Shown in pieces: positions 17,410 to 27,591 of a stretch of 64,000 bases of DNA. The position numbers and the translations under genes were made by a program. The stretch covers positions 55,398 to 119,397 of IMG/VR virus record IMGVR_UViG_3300042862_000066. One strand, written 5' to 3'. The notes beneath the pieces were generated by a model that saw only the letters and a list, made by a program, of their open reading frames with translations, was not told the origin of the DNA and made no database searches. Origin of the DNA: a virus. The number at the start of each line of letters is the position of its first letter. Position 1 is the stretch's first letter.

Positions 17410-18429
17410 TTATTGATTCCAATATTTCTCTACTTTTTTTAGCAAATCTACTAAAACGTCTTCGTGAAGAGGATTATTTAGATACTCTACAGCATCTGCT
17501 TGATTACGTCCAATAAGAATGTTCTTATCAGCAGTATATACAAATCCATCAGCTTTCGTTACAATAAATTTATAAAAGGTAGCGTCCTTAACAAGTGCTT
17601 TTAACTTAAGTACTTCCATACCTAGGTTAGCAGAGTCTAAGAACATTTGTGCAGCACGGTTAGCATTCTTTTCAGAACCTTGACCACTAATGAAATTATC
17701 CATGTTATCGTAAACAACATCATTAGGTGTACTCTTTCTATACTGCGCGCTAGCTGTATCTACAATTTTAGCAATGTAAAGAAGTTTGTTTGTATTCTTA
17801 TCAAACAGTTTCTGTAATTCAGAAAGAGCTTTATTACGTAACTTCTTACTTTCTGTTTTAGTAGAAACAGTTTCAACGTGTCTGTCTAAGAAGAACTTAG
17901 GAACAGGCATCTTTGATCTAGCATCATCGTAGCTTTTAGCTATGATACTAAAACCTCCAGCATTAATAGCGTAAAGTTTTACCAAGTCATAAGGATCTTT
18001 TGGATCCAAGTAAATTGGCTCATTTCCAGCTTTAATTTCGATCTTTGACCAAAAGGCATCATTATCTGGTCTAAGTAATTTTATTTTATTCCAGAATTCT
18101 TTATCATCAGGATCAACTACGTTAGCAGCTAATTCTTTTTCAAGCTCTGCTACTACTGCTCTGATTTCACGAATTGTAGCTTCTCTTGTTTCAGCATCAG
18201 GAATGTTTTTAATCTCCGGAGCAAATTCATTAAGTCCTGTTACATATCTCTTGATTCCGTTGAATTCAAGACAGGCTAGTTGTTCCATATGCTTGACTCC
18301 TTCGTAAAGAGACATGCCATATTTCTCTAACCCCATGTTACTAATTCGATCATCGAAGTAGGGTTTAATTGCGATAGGACTTCTTTTAGTTTCAGAATAC
18401 CTCTCGACTTTTGTAAATGCTGTTGTCAT
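17410..18429 (-). CDS. Capsid-module protein, 339 aa
   Basis: 339 aa, mostly helical and highly charged; no signal, membrane segment or known motif. It is the first gene after the MCP terminator and precedes the small basic protein cluster. In crAss-like genomes the gene at this place codes for an uncharacterised virion or assembly protein. The N-terminal FTKVERYSETKRSPIAIKPY segment is basic and probably flexible. Confidence 0.5.
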   Translation of the reverse strand: MTTAFTKVERYSETKRSPIAIKPYFDDRISNMGLEKYGMSLYEGVKHMEQLACLEFNGIKRYVTGLNEFAPEIKNIPDAETREATIREIRAVVAELEKELAANVVDPDDKEFWNKIKLLRPDNDAFWSKIEIKAGNEPIYLDPKDPYDLVKLYAINAGGFSIIAKSYDDARSKMPVPKFFLDRHVETVSTKTESKKLRNKALSELQKLFDKNTNKLLYIAKIVDTASAQYRKSTPNDVVYDNMDNFISGQGSEKNANRAAQMFLDSANLGMEVLKLKALVKDATFYKFIVTKADGFVYTADKNILIGRNQADAVEYLNNPLHEDVLVDLLKKVEKYWNQ

Positions 18430-18465
18430 TTAGTTGGTTTTTATTAATTGGTTTTTGTAAAGGTA

Positions 18466-18503
18466 GTAAAAAAGGGGGAGATTTTAGCCTCCCCCCGTTT
18501 TTA
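18466..18503 (-). terminator. Terminator after MCP
   Basis: On the minus strand a G-rich arm (about 18489-18497) pairs with a C-rich arm (about 18474-18481) and is followed by six T. It directly follows the MCP stop and caps the packaging/head transcript. Confidence 0.85.
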
Positions 18504-18517
18504 CAGATTATTTAAGA

Positions 18518-20137
18518 TTAGAATGATCCGCCAGTAACTGGGTTACGCATAACGATTTTCAATACTTTGGTCGGGTCTTTAACCCAGATCGCAGGCATGT
18601 TTTGCGTCATGTATACACGGTATCCGTTGAATTGTCCAGAAGACGCGAAGCCTTGGCTACGTCCCATGTAATCCATAGTTCCGTTTTGGTACCACCATTT
18701 CAATTGGTTATCCCAGTTAAGTTTCAACAAGAAGATATTATCGTTAGTGTTATCGGTAATATCAAAGATGATGAAGCTATAAGAAGACAATGGGAAACCA
18801 TCAATGATTGGGTTCTCAATATCGTTAGTATGTAAGTTATCGAACGCCGGGTTCAACACGAACTTAACGTTAGCCAAGAATGGGATAACATAAGAAGTGT
18901 AAGCGAATCCGAAGTTCAAGTCCATACCTTTACCAGTGATTGCTCCGATGTCAGCAGCTTGGATCAACAATCCTGAAGACATAGCCTCACGTGCGATTGC
19001 TGCATTAACCATACGCATACCTGCCATACCTGTTTGTACGATAAGCTGACGCTTAGGATCTGGACCTTGGAAGTCAACCTTACCAGCGTAGAAGTTGTAC
19101 AATTCAGAACGGAACAAATCTAAGTTGAAACCAGCCTTGTTGTATACGCGCTTGAACGAGTTGTCCAATTGCTTCCAAAGACCGACAGATAAACGGATAT
19201 CATCTGGACCGTCTTGACGAACGCGTCCACCTTGTCCCCACATTAAGTAGGTTTCGATATCGCTAGCTACTTTGCTCAAGTGAGCTGCTTCCATAGTAGT
19301 TAAGAAAGTACGAGATAATGAACCATTACCCATAGCGCGCTTAACATAATCCTTACCCATGCGAGAAACCATAGTATCTAGGTTAGCTACAGATGGATCC
19401 ATATTCTTGTCAAAGTTACGCCAGATCTCAGTAACAGGTACAGTACCGTCAGCATTCATTCCGCCTTTGATCATAAGATCAGCGCGAGAAGATACAGAAT
19501 AGTGTACGTGTGCTTCAGCTCCTCCTACGAAGTTGTAGAATTCACGGAAACCGGTTTGTGTAGTAATGTCAGAGAAACGCTCTCCGTATTCTCCACGAGC
19601 AGAACCTTTACGGAAGATTTTAGTACCTGGAGCAAGATAGTCAGTTGATAACGCAAAAGAGCTATCATTGTTAACTAACTGTACCGTGTACAAGAAACCA
19701 TCTCCTAAAGGAATGATATCGTCTACAGTAATGTACATCTCAGCACCGTTGTACTTGTCATAAGTGATGATATCACCATGTCCAAATTCGCGACGTGAAA
19801 TTTTAATTTTGAACGTTTGTCCGTCAGTACCTACTGATTCAGCACCATTCAATTCTACATCATCAACAATGTAAGGAAGATCTAATACAACCGGCGTTTG
19901 CCATTTGTACTCTCCTCTTGCGTTGTCGACATTAATTACGTTCTTTCCACCAAAGCTAGACATTTGGTACAAAGGCATTTCTACCTTTTGTGCCATTGCC
20001 CAAAGATCTACTGGTCCTAAATCCATAGGTTCAGAGTTCTTGAGCATGTTAACCAAGTGGTAAGAATCTACGTGTGAACTAGCGGCGTAGTTGGTATCTC
20101 GTAGAAATATACCATTGTTTAAAACTGGAGTTGACAT
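18518..20137 (-). CDS. Major capsid protein
   Basis: 539 aa, the usual size for a crAss-like MCP of HK97 fold. The N-terminus is MSTPVLNNGIFLRDTNYAAS; a long helix-rich spine region (around FLTTMEAAHLSKVASDIETY) is followed by beta segments, and the C-terminal part contains LSSYSFIIFDITD. It follows the terminase, portal and scaffold genes in canonical order and is capped by a strong terminator. Codon use is noticeably richer in C-ending codons than its neighbours, as expected for a highly expressed gene. Confidence 0.8.
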   Translation of the reverse strand: MSTPVLNNGIFLRDTNYAASSHVDSYHLVNMLKNSEPMDLGPVDLWAMAQKVEMPLYQMSSFGGKNVINVDNARGEYKWQTPVVLDLPYIVDDVELNGAESVGTDGQTFKIKISRREFGHGDIITYDKYNGAEMYITVDDIIPLGDGFLYTVQLVNNDSSFALSTDYLAPGTKIFRKGSARGEYGERFSDITTQTGFREFYNFVGGAEAHVHYSVSSRADLMIKGGMNADGTVPVTEIWRNFDKNMDPSVANLDTMVSRMGKDYVKRAMGNGSLSRTFLTTMEAAHLSKVASDIETYLMWGQGGRVRQDGPDDIRLSVGLWKQLDNSFKRVYNKAGFNLDLFRSELYNFYAGKVDFQGPDPKRQLIVQTGMAGMRMVNAAIAREAMSSGLLIQAADIGAITGKGMDLNFGFAYTSYVIPFLANVKFVLNPAFDNLHTNDIENPIIDGFPLSSYSFIIFDITDNTNDNIFLLKLNWDNQLKWWYQNGTMDYMGRSQGFASSGQFNGYRVYMTQNMPAIWVKDPTKVLKIVMRNPVTGGSF

Positions 20138-20163
20138 GTTTATTTATTTAAGGGTTAATTTTA

Positions 20164-21378
20164 TTATCGTTTAAAGAAGTTCCCATTTCTAGGTATCTTT
20201 CTTTGTGTTGTTTCTTCTTTTTCTACAACTGGAGAACTTGTAGCTAGCTTAGCTTGTTCCGTCTTAAGCTGGCGCACTGTTTTCTCCACTTGTGCTGTTT
20301 TACCTTGTTCCTTTACTTTCGATTCATATCCTTCTTCGTCAGCAAGTAACCAAAGTACTTTAGCAATTTTATTATAGTTAGGCTCAACATACTGGTACTT
20401 TTCTAATAGGTGTCCTAATAGATTAGTTTGCTTACCTGATATAGACGGATAACTAGGTTGTACTAGTCCAGTATAAATCATATTCTGCGTACGCTTGTCT
20501 AACTTAATTCCGTTAAGGTCTGCTGCTGCTACTGTATTATATACATTTTGCATATAAGCTTCAGAAGCTGCATGTTGTTGTCTCTTCATTTGTTCTTGCT
20601 TAGCAAGTTTCTGAACTACAACTGACTCTTGCATCTTATCCAACTTTGGCTTAAACTTATTAGCTTTTGATTGCAAATCTCCACGGTCTCTCCAACCGTC
20701 AATCTCTTCTTCAATATCCTCCGCTGTACCAAAGTTAGTTGCACGTAAATATTCACGTACAATTTGTTCTTGGTCTCTCTCAGATGTTGGATCTAATTCA
20801 CGAACTTCTTCAGCTTGTGCGAGGACTTTAAATAATCCTTTTAGATCCTGGCCTCCATCAGCTACATATTTAGCAGCATACTGAAGTTCTTCTGGAAGAG
20901 ATTCGAAAAACTCTACCGGAGTCTCTTGTCTTACTTTGTTCTCAATTTCTGCAAAGTTTGCATCCATAAGTTCTTCGTAATCCTTAAGAGTATAATCCTC
21001 CATAGGTTTGTCGTCCTCAAACGGAACTAACTTACCCGCATCTATAAGCTTATTAATTAGTTCAGCCATTCCGCTCTTGTCTACTTTAGGTCTTCCAGAT
21101 TTCGGCTTATCATCAGCCTCTTCTTTTTTTCTAAAGTCTCCATCCGGATCAACTTCTCCAATTACATCATCTATAGATGCAGTTTCTTTTTCGTCGCCTT
21201 CGTTTTCATCGTCGGGCTTGTCAATAAAACTGAGGTCTAATTTAGCTGAACTAAACACGTTCGGCTTTTTCTCCTCTTCTGGTAGCATAACGTTTTCTGC
21301 TCCCGGGGTTCCTAGAATCTCATCTAGGTTCATCTCTACTTGTTCAATAGAGGTAGTTTCTGTATTCTGTGTAGACAT
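20164..21378 (-). CDS. Scaffold-like acidic protein
   Basis: 404 aa. The first 110 residues are acidic and disordered (PDDENEGDEKETASIDDVIG), followed by a helical, coiled-coil-rich body and a charged C-terminus (KEETTQRKIPRNGNFFKR). Acidic start, coiled coils, basic C-terminal tail and a place between portal and MCP are typical of scaffolding proteins that guide capsid assembly. No protease motif was seen. Confidence 0.6.
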   Translation of the reverse strand: MSTQNTETTSIEQVEMNLDEILGTPGAENVMLPEEEKKPNVFSSAKLDLSFIDKPDDENEGDEKETASIDDVIGEVDPDGDFRKKEEADDKPKSGRPKVDKSGMAELINKLIDAGKLVPFEDDKPMEDYTLKDYEELMDANFAEIENKVRQETPVEFFESLPEELQYAAKYVADGGQDLKGLFKVLAQAEEVRELDPTSERDQEQIVREYLRATNFGTAEDIEEEIDGWRDRGDLQSKANKFKPKLDKMQESVVVQKLAKQEQMKRQQHAASEAYMQNVYNTVAAADLNGIKLDKRTQNMIYTGLVQPSYPSISGKQTNLLGHLLEKYQYVEPNYNKIAKVLWLLADEEGYESKVKEQGKTAQVEKTVRQLKTEQAKLATSSPVVEKEETTQRKIPRNGNFFKR

Positions 21379-21485
21379 ATGGTTGGTTTTTTAAATTCTC
21401 TACAATATTAATATACGCAAATCTATAGTTTAAACTTTAAAAATTAGGGAGTTAAAAAAAATATAGTTGACTTTATAGCAAAAGC

Positions 21486-24236
21486 CTACTTTTTCTTATT
21501 TTTATCAGCCGTTTTCTTATCAAATTTATTCTTATTTTCTCTAGCAATGTCTAGTTGAGTCTGCGCAATATCTCTTTGAGTATTAAGTTTTTGTTCTTCT
21601 ATACTCATTTTATCACGATGCTCTGACATCCTAGAGACTTCTTTTTCTCTTTGAAGGTTGATATTATCGTTCTGTTCTTGAGTACGGTTAATTTCTTTAA
21701 GGGCATCTTGGTAATCGCTCTGTTGATTCTGATTAATATCTACAGTCGCTCCAAAACCAGCAGATCTAATCTGAGCTTCGTATATGCGATTCTGTCTATC
21801 TTTCTCATTTTCAGTAGCTTCGAATTCCATCTTCTGACGAGCCTCTTCAGATTTAGCCTGAATCATTTGTTCTTGCATCTGCTGCTGTTGCTGCATCTCT
21901 TGCTGACGCTGTTGCTGAGCTTTAGCTTCAGTCTTCTTAAGTATTTGCGTAACATCAGGAATTGAATCAGCCATGAGAATATTACCCAAATCATAAATGG
22001 AAGCACCAGAAGTGTTATTAGAAACAGCCATTTGTTTAAGCTGATCCAAAACGGCACGATGATTAGCTTTAGTAGTACAAAAAACATTAAGGTCTCTAAG
22101 AAGAAGGTCAGTGCCATTAATCTCGAAATTTTTTCTTTCATCTGCTGTAGTAATATATTGTAGGCGGACCGACGGTTTAGTAGAATTATAGTATTGAGCT
22201 AGATCCGTACGCATCGTATGTACGCGAGGCATCAAGTAATCGCAGTGCTGAATAAAATAAGTTTCAGTCTGAGCATAAGATGCATTCATGGATTGTTCAA
22301 TACCTGTAGCTGTCTGCTGACCTATTTGCTGACCCATACGTTGTGGAGTAATACCGATTACTTCAAAGGCCTGTTGTTTAAAGTATTGTCCTAACTGAAT
22401 ACGAGACATCAAACGATTAGTTTGTTCTAGATCCAGTTTTTGGTAATGCTGAAACGCTAAGGCATTCTCGGTATTAGTAATTGTGGTATCTAATGGAAGC
22501 ATTTGGAAGTTCTTCATAGCCACGTATGCTTTGGCTAAGTTGTTCTTTCCCCAATCTTCTCCTAACGAATGACGAGGTAAGGCATTCTGATCCAGTAAGA
22601 TAACTGTTCCTAGTTCATCTACAAGTATATCTGCAATCTGATTATTTACAATATTGTATCCAATCTGAAACGGTTTCATTAAGTCTACTAAAGATGTAGA
22701 TCTTGTATTACGGTCTGAAAATACAGAACCTTCTACAGGAAGTTTACATCCATATAAGCTATCATCTCCTTTAAACTGGAATTTCATACATCCAATTTGG
22801 TTCTGATTAATACCTAAGTAAATAGGATTAATACCGCCAGGATTATTGGTTCCCCAATATGTTGGATGGTTAGGTCCTATCTTAACTCCTCCCCATACTT
22901 CGTTAATCCAGATCCAGTCAATATGTTCTCCAAATAACAAGTTATCCTTAGACTTATTTTTAAATAGGTCTGTATTATAAAGAGGTTTGTCTGTAACCTT
23001 ATATGATTCATCTATAAGATCTGTAACAACCGATCCCATATCATCAATCTTAGTTAAATGGCCTACCTTACGCTGCGACTTCCAGTAAACTGTCGTTACA
23101 CGAAGTAAGTTAGTCATACCCATATCAAACCAGTCCTCGCTATCTGAAAGAATCCAGTTAACAATGTCTCCTCCGCGTAGAGTATTATCCCACATCGAAG
23201 TATACTGACGGTACCCTAAAGAAGGCATGTTAGTATTCCAATCATGAGATTTAGTACCATCATAGTAAGTACCATCGTTTTGATAACCCTGAATAGGGTA
23301 ACCGGCAGAACGTACAGGATAGATTTGCTCTAATGTTTCCATTTGCTGTTCCGTCATTAACCATCCATAACGGTCAATAACATCGGCTACCGTCATCATA
23401 TCGTACTTACCTACCCACTGACCTTGTGATATATAACGAGCATCTGGGGATTTATGGTAGAATGTTAAAACAGGATTCCATAATTCTAAGTCATAATCAT
23501 CTTCCATCATGCGGAAATGCCAGAACTCTCTGTCTGTAATAAGCATATCGCGGAAACCACGCTCTTCTAATTCATCTAATTTAAAACGTTCTACGTCTAC
23601 CTGATGCTGATGTGAGGCCCACTGCTCTACTAATGACTTATAAGATTTAGTAAAGAAGTCTTGAATTTCTGGCAAGGACTTAATACTTTCTGGAGATAAT
23701 GCCTGTTGGTATTCTTCCGATTCAACATCTACACCATCCTCAGCAAGTCTCATCATTAACTGTTGCTCTGCAGCGCTAGTAAGAGATTCTTCAATTTGAC
23801 TTCTTTTAAGCTCCATCATTTCATTATAAGACGTCTCATCAACTGACTTATATGTAATAGCACTAGAACGTTTTGCAAATTCTGCTACAAGAGTATTGAT
23901 AACATTTGGAATAATAGGATAGAACTTAAGTTCTAATGCTGATGCATCTTCCTTAGTAAGCGTTTCAATTAGATCTGCATACTCGTTATCTTCTTCTATG
24001 ATATAGTCACCTTTATCTATAATACCTTTTGCAAGTTTATAGTTCTTCATTAGGCGACGAGCATTACGACGTACGTGTTGTAACCCTTTCCATTCTAACC
24101 AGTCTAAGTTCCAAGCTGCCCAGTCTGTATCCTTTTCACTTCTGGGAATAAACTGGATAGGCTGGTTAAGAGTACCCATTTTATTGTACTCTACTTTGGC
24201 CCCAGCCTTTAACTGCATTGCGTTATATATCTGCAT
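21486..24236 (-). CDS. Portal protein
   Basis: 916 aa. Early segments RRNARRLMKNYKLAKGIIDK and ELKFYPIIPNVINTLVAEFA fit crAss-like portals (clip/wing start), followed by a long mixed core. From about residue 775 the protein becomes a Gln/Glu/Lys coiled coil (QQQRQQEMQQQQQMQEQMIQ) and ends in KKTADKNKKK. The portal is the dodecameric DNA entry ring on which terminase docks. It starts one base after the terminase stop, so the two are co-translated. The Gln-rich tail probably forms the barrel or an internal extension. Confidence 0.8.
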   Translation of the reverse strand: MQIYNAMQLKAGAKVEYNKMGTLNQPIQFIPRSEKDTDWAAWNLDWLEWKGLQHVRRNARRLMKNYKLAKGIIDKGDYIIEEDNEYADLIETLTKEDASALELKFYPIIPNVINTLVAEFAKRSSAITYKSVDETSYNEMMELKRSQIEESLTSAAEQQLMMRLAEDGVDVESEEYQQALSPESIKSLPEIQDFFTKSYKSLVEQWASHQHQVDVERFKLDELEERGFRDMLITDREFWHFRMMEDDYDLELWNPVLTFYHKSPDARYISQGQWVGKYDMMTVADVIDRYGWLMTEQQMETLEQIYPVRSAGYPIQGYQNDGTYYDGTKSHDWNTNMPSLGYRQYTSMWDNTLRGGDIVNWILSDSEDWFDMGMTNLLRVTTVYWKSQRKVGHLTKIDDMGSVVTDLIDESYKVTDKPLYNTDLFKNKSKDNLLFGEHIDWIWINEVWGGVKIGPNHPTYWGTNNPGGINPIYLGINQNQIGCMKFQFKGDDSLYGCKLPVEGSVFSDRNTRSTSLVDLMKPFQIGYNIVNNQIADILVDELGTVILLDQNALPRHSLGEDWGKNNLAKAYVAMKNFQMLPLDTTITNTENALAFQHYQKLDLEQTNRLMSRIQLGQYFKQQAFEVIGITPQRMGQQIGQQTATGIEQSMNASYAQTETYFIQHCDYLMPRVHTMRTDLAQYYNSTKPSVRLQYITTADERKNFEINGTDLLLRDLNVFCTTKANHRAVLDQLKQMAVSNNTSGASIYDLGNILMADSIPDVTQILKKTEAKAQQQRQQEMQQQQQMQEQMIQAKSEEARQKMEFEATENEKDRQNRIYEAQIRSAGFGATVDINQNQQSDYQDALKEINRTQEQNDNINLQREKEVSRMSEHRDKMSIEEQKLNTQRDIAQTQLDIARENKNKFDKKTADKNKKK

Positions 24237-24237
24237 A

Positions 24238-26451
24238 TTATCTTATGTTTCTAAATGGATTTTTAGGTAACTTCATACCTTCAAATTTATGACCCCCTCC
24301 GCCGATATGACGAAAAGGGCTCATATTTAATTTACTGAATTTATTGGTGCTTTCCAAGTTTTTTGATGCTGCTGTTTCCTCAAAACGTTTTTTATAACCC
24401 CTATTAGCTTGCTGTACTTTAGCAAAAGCCACTAAAGCTGCAAACGATACTAGCCTATCGACGTTAACTCCTTCTCTATATGCCATCATTTCTCTAAGTA
24501 ACATAATGTCCGGAATACGTTCTATACCAAAGATTGTCTTAACAACTTTACCATCTTCTAAAGTTATTTGATCAAGCTCTTGTCTAACAAATTCAATTGC
24601 ATAACTTATCATATGACTTTTAAACAAGGTACCTGTATTACGCCAACCGTATTCTTGGAATACATTAGCATTAGCTCCTATATCTTTTAAGAATAGAATC
24701 TGTTGTCTCGGCACTAGATACTTCTGCTTCTTGCGGTTAATCATATGAGTAATAAACTGCGGAATATTGTTTTCCACAATAGTCCAGGCATTATACCATT
24801 CTATGATAAGCTCTAGTCTCTCGTGTGTCTTATTAATATCATCGAAGCGGCCACACCAAGCTGCTACTATTTTATCATTTTCTATAAAGGTCTGAACACT
24901 ATCTACATCTTTCTTAGTTACTTCTACGGATGTTTTATATACATATATTGCGCACAGAGAATCAGATGTAGTAGTTTTACCTTCTCCCACGGGATCGACA
25001 GAGGCGTAATACATTCCAAACTCTGGATTTTCTACTGGCCTATCCCATACTACAAGGCATCCTGTTTTATCCTCAGTGTTTTTTGTAATAGGGAACTCTC
25101 TAATAGGTAACTTATTACTAGCTGCTACTGCTGGATCACCCTTTTCGTTTCTATAAATATCTAGACGTTCCTCAGCATATTCTTTATCTTCAATACGTCG
25201 AGTTTGTGCTGTAATAAGATGACCTGGAAATACCGATACAGATCTAAAGTCAAATGCTTCTTTAATAGTTCTAGGGTGCTGAGATATACGAAGCTGAAAC
25301 TCCTGGGGATCTAATTCAGATTTCCATTGTAAAAATTGTTCATCTAAAGCAACCAGCGCTTCTTCTACTTTAGAATTACCGAAGGTGTCTATAAAAGGAG
25401 GCATGGACCATTGCTCTGGAATAAATAGTCCGGTCATTCCTCTCGCGCCTGTTTCGTCTAGCAATGTGGATTCAACGGCATAGATATCATTTCCTTCCGG
25501 TCTAGTGATCATTTTCTTTAAAGGTTCACATTGAGATAAATCTCCGACAGATCCTGCAGCAATAAACATTCCCGTAGTCATGAATCCTGATTTCATAGCA
25601 GGGCGGATGTACTCAAATGTTGTATCCATCTTAGGAGCAATACCAGCTTCCTCGTGGAAGAAGTATTTACACGGTCCCCCTACACCATTGGTAGGATCTT
25701 TCTCAAAGGACATTCCTTGCATAACTCCTTTAAGCCCTACCTCAGACTTACGTCTATTTATTCCAGATACTGTTTCAATCTTCTGCTGCCACATCATAAC
25801 CTTGTTAGGGTTCATAGGACGGTACCATGCAGTATGCTGATTTAGAAATGCTTCATATTCATTTAAGAATTTCCAAGTACCTTTCTCATTGATGTAGTCC
25901 TTAAGACTTGCCCCCATCTTAAGGGTAACCCCTTCTTCAAACCAGATTTGATTAAGTAACTTACCAGCGTGATAATATGATGAAGCAATCTGACGTTTCT
26001 TTAGAATAGCTACGTGTCTATAATGCAATTCTGCTAAGCATTCATAGAGAGCCATGTGATACTGAGCATCTCTGACATCAGCAAAACCAAACTTCTGAAT
26101 CTCCTTATTAAAAATAGGTAAGAAGTTTAACCACATATAATAATCACGTGGTATGTACCAGACGTCATCACCATCTTTATAAATAGCTCCTACACGACAT
26201 TTATTCTTCTGGTCATTCCAGTACATAATAAAGTCTTTAGTTCCTTGAGGGGATGCGCAATAAAAACCACGTTCGTTAAATAGACGGGCCTGTTCGTTAA
26301 ACTTAAGACTAGTCTCGGTAAAGTTATATTTACCTGGTTCTTTAAAAATCGATAATACAAAATCCTTGAAGTTGTCCCTAGTATCAAAAATAGATACTGT
26401 CCACACTCCCTTTTCATAAGTAGGAATTTGTATGTCGTTGGTTTTCAGCAT
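24238..26451 (-). CDS. terL: Terminase large subunit
   Basis: 737 aa packaging motor. The N-terminal domain has crAss-like features (VGAIYKDGDDVWYIPRDYYM and YYMWLNFLPI). The P-loop position carries KKRQIASSYYHAGKL at about 151-165, which lacks the usual G-K-S/T, and the Walker B position reads KYFFHEEAG. The C-terminal RNase H-like nuclease begins at MYYASVDPVGEG with its first catalytic Asp. It cuts and pumps concatemeric DNA through the portal encoded downstream. The degenerate P-loop is odd but falls in the expected place in an otherwise full-length protein. Confidence 0.8.
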   Translation of the reverse strand: MLKTNDIQIPTYEKGVWTVSIFDTRDNFKDFVLSIFKEPGKYNFTETSLKFNEQARLFNERGFYCASPQGTKDFIMYWNDQKNKCRVGAIYKDGDDVWYIPRDYYMWLNFLPIFNKEIQKFGFADVRDAQYHMALYECLAELHYRHVAILKKRQIASSYYHAGKLLNQIWFEEGVTLKMGASLKDYINEKGTWKFLNEYEAFLNQHTAWYRPMNPNKVMMWQQKIETVSGINRRKSEVGLKGVMQGMSFEKDPTNGVGGPCKYFFHEEAGIAPKMDTTFEYIRPAMKSGFMTTGMFIAAGSVGDLSQCEPLKKMITRPEGNDIYAVESTLLDETGARGMTGLFIPEQWSMPPFIDTFGNSKVEEALVALDEQFLQWKSELDPQEFQLRISQHPRTIKEAFDFRSVSVFPGHLITAQTRRIEDKEYAEERLDIYRNEKGDPAVAASNKLPIREFPITKNTEDKTGCLVVWDRPVENPEFGMYYASVDPVGEGKTTTSDSLCAIYVYKTSVEVTKKDVDSVQTFIENDKIVAAWCGRFDDINKTHERLELIIEWYNAWTIVENNIPQFITHMINRKKQKYLVPRQQILFLKDIGANANVFQEYGWRNTGTLFKSHMISYAIEFVRQELDQITLEDGKVVKTIFGIERIPDIMLLREMMAYREGVNVDRLVSFAALVAFAKVQQANRGYKKRFEETAASKNLESTNKFSKLNMSPFRHIGGGGHKFEGMKLPKNPFRNIR

Positions 26452-26456
26452 GTTAT

Positions 26457-26975
26457 TTACATTTGGTCATACGCAAGACCCGCTCCTCCGCGAACGTGAC
26501 TTGTCTGTTCTTCCTGAAGATCTTTATATGCCCCTTTATAACTCTCTCGTATTTGTTGGTACTTTGATGCAGCATTTACAAGTGCTGTAATATTACCGTC
26601 TCTTCCGTCAGTTATCTGGGTTTTCTCCATATAGGTCGCAAGATTATCTAGCATTTTCTTAATACCGTTATAAGCTCGTGACGTTGGTGTTTCATATAAT
26701 TTCTTACAAAACTGTAATGCTCCGGGAATATTATCATCCTCCGGACTAAAGTCTGCTTCAATTTCAGCTAAGATAATCTCTTCTTTGTGAACATCTTCGA
26801 TATAAAAGAAAGGATTTAGATCAGGATTGGGGCAAGTCATATAGAATAAGTACTCGTAAATCTTTAAGTGCTGATCCGGATACTTATCCATAATATTTTT
26901 TAACGTACTTAACGTATAGCAGTGTTCTGTAGGAATCACTTTGTGATTCTGTATATCAAATAGTTTAACAATCAT
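26457..26975 (-). CDS. Terminase-linked protein, 172 aa
   Basis: 172 aa, helical, with a C-terminus YKDLQEEQTSHVRGGAGLAY. It lies 5 bases upstream of the terminase and overlaps the preceding gene by 11 bases. Size, helical content and position would suit a small terminase subunit, but no helix-turn-helix is evident, and the first 70 residues (FDIQNHKVIPTEHCYTLSTL) look more like a small alpha/beta domain. Left as a candidate only. Confidence 0.45.
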   Translation of the reverse strand: MIVKLFDIQNHKVIPTEHCYTLSTLKNIMDKYPDQHLKIYEYLFYMTCPNPDLNPFFYIEDVHKEEIILAEIEADFSPEDDNIPGALQFCKKLYETPTSRAYNGIKKMLDNLATYMEKTQITDGRDGNITALVNAASKYQQIRESYKGAYKDLQEEQTSHVRGGAGLAYDQM

Positions 26976-27591
26976 TTTTATCTATGTTATAGTAGAAACT
27001 ATCAGTTTCTTCTGTAATCCATCTATTAGATACACTTTCTACAGATGGTAAAATTGTATCTACTTTTATTTCTTTTGGATCTACAGGAAACGGTTTAGTT
27101 ACCCAATTGCTATCTCTCCAAAATATTCTATTATTTGGCTGACAAAGTAAATAACCATCATCTGCAATAAGTATATGACCAGCTTTGTAATCGCTAGGTT
27201 CATCTGAATAAGGGTTATTATACCAGTCAATGGTAAATAGGTAGGTTGCCCAAATAAAACTTTTGTCTTTAAGTATAACTTGACATTTCTTTTCTTTAAG
27301 GTGTTCGTAGGTAGTAACACTTACATTCTCAGAGAAACAATCCCATAATTGTTTCATGTGAAAAGGTATATCAGTAAGGGGTTCTTTTAAGTATATCTCA
27401 GATATGGGTACTCGCGATCTTACCATACCGTAATCTGTCATTATGTGAAAAGTAAGTATCTTACTTGTAATAGATTGAATACCAAAAGCATACGCATTAT
27501 GGTATACGTTATCATCTTCAGATTTTTTAGTAAAGTAAGATGCCTTTACTAAACACTTAAAAGACGGTATATTTTCGTTAAGCTTAGGCAT
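26965..27591 (-). CDS. Hypothetical protein, 208 aa
   Basis: 208 aa, rich in aromatic residues, no membrane segment or motif. Sits in a chain of overlapping genes between the PD-(D/E)XK nuclease and terminase (8-base overlap upstream, 11-base overlap downstream). Possible packaging or DNA-processing accessory by context only. Confidence 0.5.
   Translation of the reverse strand: MPKLNENIPSFKCLVKASYFTKKSEDDNVYHNAYAFGIQSITSKILTFHIMTDYGMVRSRVPISEIYLKEPLTDIPFHMKQLWDCFSENVSVTTYEHLKEKKCQVILKDKSFIWATYLFTIDWYNNPYSDEPSDYKAGHILIADDGYLLCQPNNRIFWRDSNWVTKPFPVDPKEIKVDTILPSVESVSNRWITEETDSFYYNIDKNDC

Noticed and set aside
21863-22141. Hydrophobic-looking minus-strand open frame
   Set aside because: It is a shadow of the portal gene in another frame (Gln-rich codons read out of frame give Ser/Cys and hydrophobic residues).
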